This document shows, in pieces, positions 1 through 10,936 of a stretch of DNA of 32,998 bases. This stretch comes from Candidatus Solibacter sp. GTDB taxonomy: Bacteria > Acidobacteriota > Terriglobia > Bryobacterales > Bryobacteraceae. The stretch spans positions 1 to 32,998 of the forward strand of contig JAOAPT010000854.1 in NCBI GenBank assembly GCA_025463045.1. The letters run 5' to 3'. Made by a program: the position numbers and the translations under genes. The notes beneath the pieces are model-generated. The model saw nothing but the letters and a program-made list of their open reading frames with translations, did not search any database and was not told the DNA's origin. The first letter of the stretch is position 1. Every line of letters begins with the position of its first letter.

Positions 1-312
1 ACGTATTGGGCGACCGACGATGGTGTGACGAGCGCGGACGTGACATTCGACCTGGGGCATGCGGTGAAATTTCAGGTGATCCGATTGCGCGAGGAGATTC
101 GTTTCGGGCAGCGCGTGGACGCGTTCACGATCGAACGCTGGCAATCGGATTCGTGGGAGGCGATCGCGTCCGCGACGAGTATCGGGCCCCGGCGGCTGAT
201 CCGGCTGGATTCGCCGATTATCGCGACGCGGCTGCGGCTGCGGATCACGCAGGCGTCCGCGAGCCCGGTGCTGCGCGAGTTCGCGGTGTTTGCCGAGGCA
301 AGTCCGGGCTGA
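1..312 (+). CDS. C-terminal fragment of a secreted glycosidase-like protein (discoidin/F5-8C-like tail, alpha-L-fucosidase-like); 5' end outside window
   Basis: Frame 1 is open from base 1 (TYWATDDGVTSADVTFDLG...RLRITQASASPVLREFAVFAEASPG*). The TYWAT.D and F.V..L.E.I..GQRV patterns resemble the beta-sandwich tail of GH29-type fucosidases. Confidence 0.6.
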   Translation, partial: TYWATDDGVTSADVTFDLGHAVKFQVIRLREEIRFGQRVDAFTIERWQSDSWEAIASATSIGPRRLIRLDSPIIATRLRLRITQASASPVLREFAVFAEASPG

Positions 313-1460
313 TGGCCGTGTCTTCGGCGGTCGCGTACTGGTTCTTCGTTGGTCCATCCCTGCTGCTGGCGCTGCTCTCGCTGCGCGGCGAGCGCAAGCG
401 CGCCGCGTACGTGGCGGAGCGGCTGGCGACCCCGGCGAAGCGCTTGCCGGCGGCGACGGTGATCGTCCCGGTGAAGGGCGAAGAAGAGGGGCTGCGCGAG
501 AATCTCGCCGCGCTCGGCGCGCTGGATTATCCGGATTACGAGCTCATCATCACGGCGCAGTGCGCGTCCGACATTCCGCGCGGCGTGCTGCCGGAGCGGG
601 CGCGAATCGTGCTCGCAAACGGGGGCGATCCGCGGGCGTCGGAGAAGATTCAGAATCTGATCGCGGCGGTGCGGGCGGTGCGCAAGCGGAGCGAGGTGCT
701 CGCGTTCGCAGACTCCGACGGGCGACCGACGAAGGGCTGGCTGCGTGCGCTGGTCGCGCCGCTGGCGGAGGAGGGCGTGGGCGCGTCGACGGGGTATCGC
801 TGGTTCATCCCCGACCCGCCGGATTTCTGGTCGCTGATGCGAGGCGTGTGGGATGCGGTGGCGGCGGGAACGCTCGGCGCAGGTAACAATCGGTTCGCAT
901 GGGGCGGCGCAATGGCGATCCGCAAGGAGCTCTTCGTCGAAGCGGGCGTGGCCGATCGCTGGTGCGGCGAACTGAGCGACGACTACGCGCTGAGCGAGGC
1001 GGTGCATGCGGCGGGGCTCGGGATCGCGTATGCTCCGGGCGCGCTCACGCCGAATGTCGAGCACACTTCGGGGCTGCGATTTCTTGGCTGGATCCGGCGG
1101 CAGATGGCGATCACGCGGATTTATGCGCCGCGGCTGTGGTGGCCCGGGCTGATCGCGCATGTGTTTTATTGCGGCGGAATGGCGGCGAGCGTGATCGCGT
1201 CGATCCAGGGGAACCGGCTGGCGGAGTGGGCGCTGATCGCGCAGCTTTCGCCGGGGATGCTGAAGGGGTTGAATCGCGCGACACTGGCAAAGGCGGCGCT
1301 ACCGGAATACGAAGGCTGGTTCAAGCGGCACTCGTGGGTGCATGCGATCTGGGTGCCGCTGGCGACGTGGGTGTGGTTGTATGCGCTGGCTTCCTCGGCA
1401 ATCGGCGACTCGATACTGTGGCGAGGGAGGAGGTATCCGTTGAAGCGTCCGAAGCGTTAG
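312..1460 (+). CDS. Glycosyltransferase family 2 (ceramide glucosyltransferase-like) membrane protein
   Basis: ATG at 312 overlaps the upstream TGA (ATGA). GT2 motifs: TVIVPVKGEEEGLRENL, AFADSDGRP, ELSDDYALSEAV, RRQMAITRIY; hydrophobic N- and C-termini. The longer ORF from position 6 is an upstream artefact. Confidence 0.85.
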   Translation: MAVSSAVAYWFFVGPSLLLALLSLRGERKRAAYVAERLATPAKRLPAATVIVPVKGEEEGLRENLAALGALDYPDYELIITAQCASDIPRGVLPERARIVLANGGDPRASEKIQNLIAAVRAVRKRSEVLAFADSDGRPTKGWLRALVAPLAEEGVGASTGYRWFIPDPPDFWSLMRGVWDAVAAGTLGAGNNRFAWGGAMAIRKELFVEAGVADRWCGELSDDYALSEAVHAAGLGIAYAPGALTPNVEHTSGLRFLGWIRRQMAITRIYAPRLWWPGLIAHVFYCGGMAASVIASIQGNRLAEWALIAQLSPGMLKGLNRATLAKAALPEYEGWFKRHSWVHAIWVPLATWVWLYALASSAIGDSILWRGRRYPLKRPKR

Positions 1461-1477
1461 TCCGGACGTTATCCGGT

Positions 1478-1483
1478 TATAAT
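1478..1483 (+). promoter_or_regulatory. Candidate -10 box (TATAAT) upstream of the lysine-rich micro-ORF
   Basis: Perfect TATAAT in a high-GC context, about 25 bp upstream of the ATG at 1508; no convincing -35. Confidence 0.45.
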
Positions 1484-1507
1484 CCATGTGTAAGGGAGGA
1501 TCACACT

Positions 1508-3035
<1,528 letters not shown>

Positions 3036-3142
3036 CGAAACTCCTTACGTGTGAAGGCGAGTAAAAGCGCGCTCCCGCACGGTCGCGGCTCTGAAGGTTA
3101 GTGGTCGTGAAATTGCAGACTTTCATAGTAGGAGGATTCGCT

Positions 3143-3730
3143 ATGAAATGTTTGTCAATTCACTTGGGCACACTCGCGCTTGCCCTGGCCGTGGCCACGA
3201 CGCCCGGCATGGCGCAAAAAGACCAAAAAGACCAGGACAAGAACCGCGCCGATCGCATGGCCAACTCGGGCGGTACGGCCGGGCAGAATCGGCTGGTGCG
3301 TGAGGTCCGTCACGAGCTGGTGATGCTGCCCTACTATGGAGTTTTCGATAACCTCCTGTTCCGGGTCGATGGCAGCACGGTCACACTGATGGGGCAGGTG
3401 ACGCGACCCACGCTGAAGAGCGATGCGGAGAATGCCGTGAAGGGCATTGAAGGTGTGACCCGCGTCGACAATCAGATCCAGGTGCTGCCGCTCTCGTCGA
3501 TGGACGATGGCATTCGGATGGCGACTTATCGCGCGATCTTCAGCAAACCGGGGCTCGACCGGTACGCGATGCAGGCCGTTCCTCCGATCCATATCATCGT
3601 GGATAACGGCAAGGTCACGCTGGAAGGCGTGGTCGCGACCGAAGCGGATAAGAATCAGGCCGGACTGTATGCCAACGGCGTCAACGGAGTTTTCTCCGTT
3701 ACGAACAACCTCCACGTCGAAGGCAAGTAG
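3143..3730 (+). CDS. Secreted protein with two BON domains
   Basis: AGGAGG SD and ATG at 3143, signal peptide (MKCLSIHLGTLALALAVATTPGMAQ). Two BON-like units: VREVRHELVMLPYYGVFDNLLFRVDGSTVTLMGQV and TYRAIFSKPGLDRYAMQAVPPIHIIVDNGKVTLEGVV. Confidence 0.8.
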   Translation: MKCLSIHLGTLALALAVATTPGMAQKDQKDQDKNRADRMANSGGTAGQNRLVREVRHELVMLPYYGVFDNLLFRVDGSTVTLMGQVTRPTLKSDAENAVKGIEGVTRVDNQIQVLPLSSMDDGIRMATYRAIFSKPGLDRYAMQAVPPIHIIVDNGKVTLEGVVATEADKNQAGLYANGVNGVFSVTNNLHVEGK

Positions 3731-3734
3731 TCCA

Positions 3735-5726
3735 TCACGGGCGACTCAGGCTCACGCCGGGTCGCCCGTCGTATCTTTTCTTCCATAAGATCCAACGTGA
3801 ATTGACCCGTCGGGCGGCTGAATACTCCGCGTCGATCGTGGCGCCTATTGGGAGGTAGGGGTTCGGAAGCGGGGGATCGCGGAGAGGCGGAAGCCATGGG
3901 AACTGGAGAACCCATTTCAGCGAACTGGCGGAAGATTCGTCGCGAACCTGGTGCGAATCCGGCGGTTTTGCGATGGAGTCGAGCGCGGCGGGCTTAGTCC
4001 TATCAGAGTTACTCTCAGCGGAGTTACTCTCGGCGGAGTTACCATCCTCCGTCTCGACGCCGAGCAAAACATAAGTGCAGGTGCGAAGATCCGCAAGCTT
4101 GCGTTGCACGTGTTCCGGGGTGAACACGTTGCTGAACAAGTAATAGTATTCGGGCTGAAGCAGGCCGCGCTGGGCAAGGGTCATATAGGCCTCATTGCCT
4201 CCAAACGGGAGGCAAATGGATCCGACGCCAGCCAATCGATCGGCGCTGCTGTCCAATCTGGATTGTTGAACACGGCGAAGACGAGTCAGCAATTCGTTCC
4301 ACCGACGCTCTCCCATGACCGATTGTCCGCTACCGATTAGTCTGGAACTTCCGTGCTGATCGACCCAGTGCAGGAATGCCTGGCCGGCATCCGACCGGTA
4401 AGCGGGAAAGAGAAAGTGGAATGTAACGACCAGGCCGAGCACCTGGAATTGGGCGATCAGGGCGAGCGAATAGGCGTTACGCCATTTACCTGACGGCCAG
4501 GTGCTGAGGGTAGCCAGCAGAAACGCTCCCACGCCATAGAAGTAAACGTGCCCCACGTCGGCCCGGGCCAGCGCACCGGGAACCATGCAGATCGTGTGGA
4601 CGGCCATGGCGATGGTCAAGGCTGCTCCGAATGGCCAATTCGCAAAGGCCTGTCCGCCGCGGACGCAACGAAATCCGTCGGCGAGTAATCGGGGGACGAT
4701 CGTCAGCAGGGATCCCAGGTAAAGCAACACATATGCGGAGGGTAGAATCGGAAAGGCATTTCCACCGGCAGCGAAGCTTCGAAGGACCAGGAACAACTCG
4801 CCGGGCAGAAGTCCTAGAGTGCAGATCATGAGCGCTGCATAGACGCCGATTGTCAGCAATGACTCGCGGCGAATTTCGAGATCTAAGATGAGGTAGGTCA
4901 GGAGTGCCGGGATGAACGCGCAGCCGATCTCCGGTGAAATCGATAACACGAGCAGGGTCAGGCAAAGATAGACCGGGGGGAGCAGGTACCACCGGCGCCG
5001 GAGAGCGCGGGTGACTGCGGCGGCGAGGACGAGCGCGCCGAAGCCGGCAACAAAGCGCATCGGCAGATACTGCAGCGCCATGCCGATGGGGAGCCAGGAC
5101 GTGAGAATCACAAACGCTGCGAGCTTTGCAGTGCGTGCGGCCCGCGCCTCTCGAATCAAGATCCACAAGAGCACGGTGCCCGCGACGCAGAATACCCAAA
5201 ACCAGCATGCGTAGCCCGATTCGATCGATAGGCCGAATGCACGCGCGAGCCAGTTGGGCGGGTAGATCATCGCGGGACCGTACGCAAATTCGAACTGCCG
5301 GTAGGGCGTGAGGCCGCGGCCCAGGAAGTACAGTCTCGGCAGGAAGTACGCACTTTCGCCCGAGGGCGGACTGCCGTACATGATCCAATGCATCACTCCA
5401 ATCGCGACAGTCTGCAGTGCGCAGGCCACGGCAAGGGGACGCACACCGAGTTGCGCGCGATCTTCTGGGGCGGGATCCTGGCGGGCCGGGCGGGGCGCTA
5501 GGAGTGAGAGGATGGTCGCGGCGCCGATGCCTGCGAATACCACGGCCAGTGCGACGCGATTGTTGAAGCCTACCTGTGCCGAATCCGAACGATCAGCGGA
5601 CGATACCCGCACATGGTAGGGGAGCCAAAACACACCGAGTGCGACGACCGAGTAGAGCAGTATCGAAGCCGCTCGCGGGTAACGATAAGTTTGAGTTAGG
5701 CGATCGTCGGCAATCCTGGATAGCAT
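3735..5726 (-). CDS. Polytopic membrane protein, GT-C/PMT-like, unknown function
   Basis: 663 aa with many hydrophobic segments and a soluble C-terminal part; contains the short repeat NSAESNSAESNS. Confidence 0.7.
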   Translation of the reverse strand: MLSRIADDRLTQTYRYPRAASILLYSVVALGVFWLPYHVRVSSADRSDSAQVGFNNRVALAVVFAGIGAATILSLLAPRPARQDPAPEDRAQLGVRPLAVACALQTVAIGVMHWIMYGSPPSGESAYFLPRLYFLGRGLTPYRQFEFAYGPAMIYPPNWLARAFGLSIESGYACWFWVFCVAGTVLLWILIREARAARTAKLAAFVILTSWLPIGMALQYLPMRFVAGFGALVLAAAVTRALRRRWYLLPPVYLCLTLLVLSISPEIGCAFIPALLTYLILDLEIRRESLLTIGVYAALMICTLGLLPGELFLVLRSFAAGGNAFPILPSAYVLLYLGSLLTIVPRLLADGFRCVRGGQAFANWPFGAALTIAMAVHTICMVPGALARADVGHVYFYGVGAFLLATLSTWPSGKWRNAYSLALIAQFQVLGLVVTFHFLFPAYRSDAGQAFLHWVDQHGSSRLIGSGQSVMGERRWNELLTRLRRVQQSRLDSSADRLAGVGSICLPFGGNEAYMTLAQRGLLQPEYYYLFSNVFTPEHVQRKLADLRTCTYVLLGVETEDGNSAESNSAESNSDRTKPAALDSIAKPPDSHQVRDESSASSLKWVLQFPWLPPLRDPPLPNPYLPIGATIDAEYSAARRVNSRWILWKKRYDGRPGVSLSRP
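3737..3780 (+). terminator. Intrinsic terminator downstream of the BON gene, overlapping the 3' end of the convergent ORF
   Basis: Perfect 9-bp arms ACGGGCGAC (3737-3745) / GTCGCCCGT (3761-3769) followed by cgtatcttttc. Confidence 0.55.
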
Positions 5727-5776
5727 TCGGATCGCTGGAGTATATCATGACCGATGCCGCCGACACGTCTTATAGC

Positions 5777-6868
5777 TTACTGTTTCGTCCCTAACCAGTA
5801 ACCGGGGCGAGTCTGTGTCTTATAACCGCCGACAGTTACCGTGATCGTGTGGAATCCGCCCTCGTCTTTGTTATTCGGCGTGTAAGCCACAAAGTATTGC
5901 GAGTGCAGTTCCGCGCCGATTTTCTGGATCGCGTCCTCGAGTCCGCGTTGTTTGTAGAAGGAGTACTCGGTGCCGCCGGTGCCCTTGGTGAACGCCTCGA
6001 CCGGATTGTCCTTGAAGATTGCCTTGACGTCTTTGAATAACTCCACCATCAGCGGAATGAACTCGGCGCGATTGCCGCCGCTGATCCCGTATACCTGCTG
6101 AACGGTGTTCGGCGTCGATGGCACGCCCGCGGGCAGCGGATGCATGGCCGGGGGCAGCGTGTTCTGACGGCCGGGATCGGGCTTTGCGGTCAGGGTGGAG
6201 AACAGCCGCGACATGTCGACGGGGTAGAACAGGACGTTGGCGTATTGGAGGTCCATCAGCGCTTCGCGGAGGCGGGTTTCGCTCGCGATATCGCGCGTCT
6301 CACCGATATACAGGATGACGCGGCGCCGGTTGCTCGGACGTTTCCTGAGCATCGCGGTCGCTTCGGACACGGCGTCGATCATGCGGCTCGAGCTGCTACC
6401 CGCGTAGAGATCCTTGACGGCCTTGGTGATCTTGTCGGGGTCGGAGGTGAAATCCTGAAGCTTGCGGATGCGCGAATCGAAGGCCAGCACGGCAGCTTCG
6501 CCCTGCTCGCCGATCAGCAGCGGCGCCACAAGGCCGCCAATTTTCTTCACCTGCGGCAGAATGCCTTCGACCTGCGCGTTCGCCTGAATGCAGATGACCA
6601 TCGAGATCGGCTGGTAGGCCACGTCGACGTTGATGTTCTGTTCTTTGTCATTGTCGTAGAGGTGGAATTGGGCCGGTTGCAGGCCGTTGACGTAGTTGCT
6701 GTCGCGATCGAAGACCAGCACGGGCGCCTGCACCACTTCGACGCCGCCACGGAAGATCGTGGGCATCATCGACTGCTCCTGCGTGGAAGGCGGAGTTTGC
6801 GAAGGCGGTTGCTGCTGCTGCGCGGTCATCGCTGCGCAGAGAAAAATCACTAAAAACAGTCGGGACAT
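5777..6868 (-). CDS. VWFA-related protein of the Acidobacterial TIGR03436 type
   Basis: Start at 6868 with SD (AGGAGAT); signal peptide; FRGGVEVVQAPVLVFDRDSNYVNGLQPAQFHLYDNDKEQNINVD; C-terminal YFVAYTPNNKDEGGFHTITVTV. Confidence 0.8.
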   Translation of the reverse strand: MSRLFLVIFLCAAMTAQQQQPPSQTPPSTQEQSMMPTIFRGGVEVVQAPVLVFDRDSNYVNGLQPAQFHLYDNDKEQNINVDVAYQPISMVICIQANAQVEGILPQVKKIGGLVAPLLIGEQGEAAVLAFDSRIRKLQDFTSDPDKITKAVKDLYAGSSSSRMIDAVSEATAMLRKRPSNRRRVILYIGETRDIASETRLREALMDLQYANVLFYPVDMSRLFSTLTAKPDPGRQNTLPPAMHPLPAGVPSTPNTVQQVYGISGGNRAEFIPLMVELFKDVKAIFKDNPVEAFTKGTGGTEYSFYKQRGLEDAIQKIGAELHSQYFVAYTPNNKDEGGFHTITVTVGGYKTQTRPGYWLGTKQ

Positions 6869-6875
6869 AGATCTC

Positions 6876-7358
6876 CTATACGTGCTCAGTACGCCCTCTG
6901 AGCAATTCAAGCACGTGTGGTACCAATTCCACGATAGCATCGAGGGATTCGACCGCCCCCTTGGGAGAGCCGGGCAAATTGACGATCAGCACCTTACCGC
7001 GGGTGCCCGCGAGCGAGCGGGAAAGTACGGAGAGCGGTGTGGCTTCGCAGCCTTTGAGGCGCATTAATTCGCCAAATCCGGGGATTTCGCGGTCCAAAAT
7101 CGCACGCGTCGCTTCCGGCGTCACATCGCGTGGAGCGACGCCGGTTCCGCCCGTGGTAAAGATCGCCGAGACCTGACCGCCATCGGCAAGTGTCGACAGG
7201 CGGTCACCGATTTCCGAGATCACGTCGGGAATCACTTCCATCACTGCCACGCTCCAGCCCAGTCGTTCCAGGCGTTCACGCACGGCGGGACCGGAGCGGT
7301 CCACGCGCGTACCGGCGCTTACCGAGTCGCTGATCGTCAATACGGCCGCGTTCGTCAT
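6876..7358 (-). CDS. mogA: Molybdopterin adenylyltransferase, MogA/MoaB family
   Basis: [57 protein letters not shown]. Confidence 0.88.
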   Translation of the reverse strand: MTNAAVLTISDSVSAGTRVDRSGPAVRERLERLGWSVAVMEVIPDVISEIGDRLSTLADGGQVSAIFTTGGTGVAPRDVTPEATRAILDREIPGFGELMRLKGCEATPLSVLSRSLAGTRGKVLIVNLPGSPKGAVESLDAIVELVPHVLELLRGRTEHV

Positions 7359-7825
7359 TTGGCCCCTTTCTTGAAATCACCGCTTTTGCCGCCGGTCTTC
7401 TCCAGCAGATACAGATCCTGAATTTCGATCGCCTTATCGAGCGCTTTTGTCATGTCGTAGACGGTGAGCGCGGCGACGCCGGCGGCGGTCAGCGCCTCCA
7501 TTTCCACGCCCGTCGGTCCGGTGGTGGCGGCGGTGGCAATGATGCGAACGCCCTTTTTTTCGATCGTCACTTCGACATCGGCGTGCGTGAGCATCAGAGG
7601 ATGACAGAGGGGGATCAGGTCGCTGGTGCGCTTCGCCGCCGAGATCCCGGCAATGCGGGCGATGTCGAGCGGATTGCCCTTCGGGTTGTCGGGAAGCTTG
7701 CGCAGGACGGCGGGCGAAAGGCGTACGAAGGCGTGCGCGCGCGCTGTGCGGCGCGTCTCCTGCTTGGCGGAAACGTCGACCATGCGCGGCGTGCCGGTGG
7801 AATCGAAGTGCGAGAGTTTTTTCAT
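7355..7825 (-). CDS. moaC: Cyclic pyranopterin monophosphate synthase MoaC
   Basis: [70 protein letters not shown] overlaps with both moeA and mogA. Confidence 0.93.
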   Translation of the reverse strand: MKKLSHFDSTGTPRMVDVSAKQETRRTARAHAFVRLSPAVLRKLPDNPKGNPLDIARIAGISAAKRTSDLIPLCHPLMLTHADVEVTIEKKGVRIIATAATTGPTGVEMEALTAAGVAALTVYDMTKALDKAIEIQDLYLLEKTGGKSGDFKKGAK

Positions 7826-9012
7826 TTGCAGAGTATCCGGATGAGATCGCCCTCGGCGTATTCGGGGCGGTTGGGATCGGCCACCAGATACGCGTTGGCG
7901 CGGGTCAATGCCGGAATGTCGCCCGACCCGTGCCATTCGACGGGCGTCACTTCGGCGGCATCGGCGCTGAGGCGGGCGGGGAGGAAGCGGGTCAGTCCGG
8001 CGCGATGGCGGAAGTTGCGGGTCAGGCGGGCCAGGGGGAGGAATAGCGGCGTTTCGTCCTGTCCGGCGAGGAGTTCGAGGGCGGCGCGCGCGAAGATTTC
8101 GAAGGTCACCATGGTCGACGAGGGGTTTCCGGGCAGGCCGAAGAAGAATTTGTCGCGCGCGCGGCCGAAAACGAGGGGCTGACCGGGCTGGATCAGGACG
8201 CGGTCGAAATAGAATTCGGCGCCGAATTCCGCGAGGACTTCTTCGACGACATCGTATTTCCCGGCGGAAACTCCGCCGGAAAGCAGCAAAAGATCTGCCT
8301 CGAGGCCCCGTCGGACCATCTGGCGGGTGTGCGCGGCGGTGTCGCGAGCGACGGGGAGGATATCAGGCACTCCCCCCGCACGCGTCACTTGCGCGGCGAG
8401 AGAGTAGGCGTTCGAATTGCGTATCTGGAATTCCGCGGGGGAGTCGGCGATTTCGACGATTTCGTCACCAGTGGCGATGATGGCGACTGTCGGGCGGCGA
8501 AATACCTGCACTTGGGGGCGGCCGAAAGCGGCGAGGATAGCGATATCGGTGTAGTCGAGGCGCTTTCCGGGGCGGAGGACGGTTTCGCCGGCGGCGGCCT
8601 CGCAGCCTTGGGGATTGATGAACTGCGCGGGTTCAGCGGCACGGCCGATGATCACGCGGCTTCCTTCGCGCTGGGTGTGTTCGACCATGACGACGGCGTC
8701 GGCTCCGGCCGGGATGGGGGCTCCGGTCATGATCTCGATCGCCTCGCCCGGTTCGACGGTGCCGTGGAAACGCTCGCCGGCGCGGACTTCGCCGGTGACT
8801 TCGAGGGTGCCCGGAAGGTCGATCGAGCGGACGGCGAAGCCGTCGCGCACTGAGCGCGCGAGGGCAGGGGAGTCGCGATCGGCGGTTATTTCCTCGGCGA
8901 GTACCCGGCCGGCGGCATCGGTGAGGGGCAGGGTTTCGGTCGGCGGTGTTCCGCGGAGGGCGCGCACCTGGCGGAGAACTGTTTCGCGGGCTTCGTCGAA
9001 TGTCAGGGCCAC
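7822..9012 (-). CDS. moeA: Molybdopterin molybdenumtransferase MoeA
   Basis: [94 protein letters not shown] start. Confidence 0.93.
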   Translation of the reverse strand: MALTFDEARETVLRQVRALRGTPPTETLPLTDAAGRVLAEEITADRDSPALARSVRDGFAVRSIDLPGTLEVTGEVRAGERFHGTVEPGEAIEIMTGAPIPAGADAVVMVEHTQREGSRVIIGRAAEPAQFINPQGCEAAAGETVLRPGKRLDYTDIAILAAFGRPQVQVFRRPTVAIIATGDEIVEIADSPAEFQIRNSNAYSLAAQVTRAGGVPDILPVARDTAAHTRQMVRRGLEADLLLLSGGVSAGKYDVVEEVLAEFGAEFYFDRVLIQPGQPLVFGRARDKFFFGLPGNPSSTMVTFEIFARAALELLAGQDETPLFLPLARLTRNFRHRAGLTRFLPARLSADAAEVTPVEWHGSGDIPALTRANAYLVADPNRPEYAEGDLIRILCK

Positions 9013-9133
9013 GCTTTTATTATCGCGTGAATGAAAAGCGGAATAACGGGGGGCGGATCGCCGTGAAAGAACTCAAAAGTTTTAGCGTCGATAAAAGCTG
9101 AGCCTGCAAGACTTGAACTGTCGTTGACGGAAT

Positions 9134-9164
9134 AAAAAAGGGGCGACCCGGTGGGGCGCCCCTT
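9134..9164 (-). terminator. Intrinsic terminator for the minus-strand response regulator gene
   Basis: aaggggcg (9138-9145) / cgcccctt (9157-9164) stem; on the minus strand the stem runs into TTTTTT (complement of 9134-9139). Confidence 0.7.
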
Positions 9165-9269
9165 CTGTACCTCCGATTATGTCTCCCAAAAGCAAGTTCC
9201 CGGTGCATCGGAAAGCCGGTTGCTCACGCGCGCGGCTGCGACAGGGCCCGGATCGCCAGGGAGTGAATT

Positions 9270-10022
9270 CTAGTAGCGGCTCACGACCGGACGCAGTCCG
9301 CCGCCGAACCTGGTGGGTTCCTGCTGAACGCGCTGTTCCGAGGGCCGTTCCAACACGAGGGAGCGCAGTCCGGGCATGGCGCTGGCACCCGTCCGCTGTC
9401 CCTTTTCGCCGACGGGGAGTTGGCCGGTGGTCAGATTCTTGAGGCCGAAAAGGGCCAGTTCGAAGCGGTCTTTCACGCCCACCTTCTGGAATAGACGGGA
9501 AAGGTAAACCTTAACCGTACCTTCGGAAATCATCAGGGTGGTCGCGATTTCCTTATTCTTCAGTCCCTGCGAGAGGAGGCTGACGAGCTGGCCTTCGCGC
9601 TGGGTGAGGGCCACGCGGCGGGCGCAGAGGAAGCTGTCGGTCAAGGCTTTTTCGAACCAGAGTTCGCCGGCCTGCACTTTTTGGAGGCACTTCACCTGGA
9701 GTTCGGTGGGCAGCGTCTTGCGGAGAATGCCGCGGACGCCCAGGCCCATCGCCTGGAAGGCCAGTTCGGTCGAGATTGAGTTCACCCAAAGGACGATTCG
9801 GGAGTTGTTCATCGCGTGCTTCATTTCGCTGAGCACGGCGAAGGTGACTTCCGGCGTGAGATCCATAAGGACCAAATCCGGCGTCCCTAGCGTGATCTGC
9901 TCCATGAGAGCGGCGAGGGTGTTGCACGTGGGCAACAGGTCGAAGCCTTCCACCTGGCGGAGTACGGATTCCAGACCCTTGGCCAGAATGGGTTCATCAC
10001 TATATAGAAGAATTCGCGTCAT
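9270..10022 (-). CDS. LuxR/NarL-family response regulator
   Basis: Receiver-like N-terminus (TRILLYSDEPILAKGLESVL, DLVLMDLTP) and LuxR HTH (LTQREGQLVSLLSQGLKNKEIATTLMISEGTVKVYLSRLFQKVGVKDRFELALFG). Confidence 0.88.
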   Translation of the reverse strand: MTRILLYSDEPILAKGLESVLRQVEGFDLLPTCNTLAALMEQITLGTPDLVLMDLTPEVTFAVLSEMKHAMNNSRIVLWVNSISTELAFQAMGLGVRGILRKTLPTELQVKCLQKVQAGELWFEKALTDSFLCARRVALTQREGQLVSLLSQGLKNKEIATTLMISEGTVKVYLSRLFQKVGVKDRFELALFGLKNLTTGQLPVGEKGQRTGASAMPGLRSLVLERPSEQRVQQEPTRFGGGLRPVVSRY

Positions 10023-10230
10023 GTTCTCCACCTTCCAAAAGCAGATCTGGTTTAACGGCTAGGCCTCCCTCTATATTGGGGTAATCGGCGCTTATTCGGA
10101 TCAGGCTTTTCTTTGAAGATTGTGCTCCTATTTACTTCGGATGTCAATAACATTTTGGCATAAAATACCTAAAATTATCATTGATATTCCGTATCACTGT
10201 TGGGTGGTGTTGCAGATTTTATCCTATTGC

Positions 10231-10260
10231 TAATGTTTACTAAGTTAATGTTTACAAAGG
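10231..10260. repeat. Two tandem 15-bp direct repeats (taatgtttac[t/a]aag[t/g])
   Basis: taatgtttactaagt (10231-10245) and taatgtttacaaagg (10246-10260), in the AT-rich divergent intergenic region. Confidence 0.6.
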
Positions 10261-10396
10261 CTTTACATCTTTGCCCGGTTGGTGGGGCAGGATGCCGCGA
10301 AATACACCGAAAAATACACGATAATATACGGCTATTAACCTTCCTGGTGTATCCCTGAATTAGCCCTGGTACCCTGCTAGGGGATAAGCCTGGGGT

Positions 10397-10417
10397 TGGT
10401 TTGTAACGCGCAAACCA
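10397..10417 (+). promoter_or_regulatory. Inverted repeat upstream of the PilZ gene
   Basis: TGGTTTG (10397-10403) and CAAACCA (10411-10417), 7-bp perfect arms separated by 7 nt (taacgcg). Confidence 0.4.
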
Positions 10418-10538
10418 GGACCGTACGGGCGGGGTATGGTCGCTTGCTAACCTTGGGAAGTATAAGGATATGACCTATTTACGATATTGATGCAGGTGCG
10501 TATAGAGAGCTAAATTCGGCAGTGTCGAAGCCACGGAA

Positions 10539-10925
10539 ATGAGAAACATTAATCGGCGCGAGAGTCCGCGAATTGAAATCAAGCTTCGGTGCCACGTCAC
10601 CTCACCTGCGCTCTGGATGAAAAGCGCTATGTATACGGAAAATATAAGCCGTAGCGGAATTCTCGTGGCGTGGAAGGGCGCGGAAGCTACCCTGCCAATA
10701 CCGGCAATGGGCCAAATCATTACGGTAGAGATAGAATTACCCGCGCATCACGGCTTCGGTCAGAAATGTATTCACTGCCAGGGAACGGTGATGCGAATGA
10801 CCAATTCCGAGCAGGGTTTTCCATTGATCGCGCTGCGCGTGAATTATATGGATTTCCGGTCGTTTCATGACCGGATTCGCGCATTTGAAGCGATGCAACC
10901 GGTCGCCAGTTCCTGGATGGCATAA
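10539..10925 (+). CDS. PilZ-domain protein
   Basis: RRESPRIEIKLRCHV (RxxxR region) and ENISRSGILV ([D/N]xSxxG motif). Confidence 0.82.
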   Translation: MRNINRRESPRIEIKLRCHVTSPALWMKSAMYTENISRSGILVAWKGAEATLPIPAMGQIITVEIELPAHHGFGQKCIHCQGTVMRMTNSEQGFPLIALRVNYMDFRSFHDRIRAFEAMQPVASSWMA

Positions 10926-10936
10926 GTAATAAAAAC

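Noticed and set aside
6-1460. Long start of the GT2 ORF at position 6
   Set aside because: The first ~100 aa are Ala/Arg/Gly-rich out-of-frame translation of the upstream gene; the ATG at 312 overlapping the upstream stop is the natural start.
10300-10538. Possible c-di-GMP (GEMM) riboswitch upstream of the PilZ gene
   Set aside because: Hairpins are present but I could not find the conserved GEMM core; a covariance-model scan is needed.
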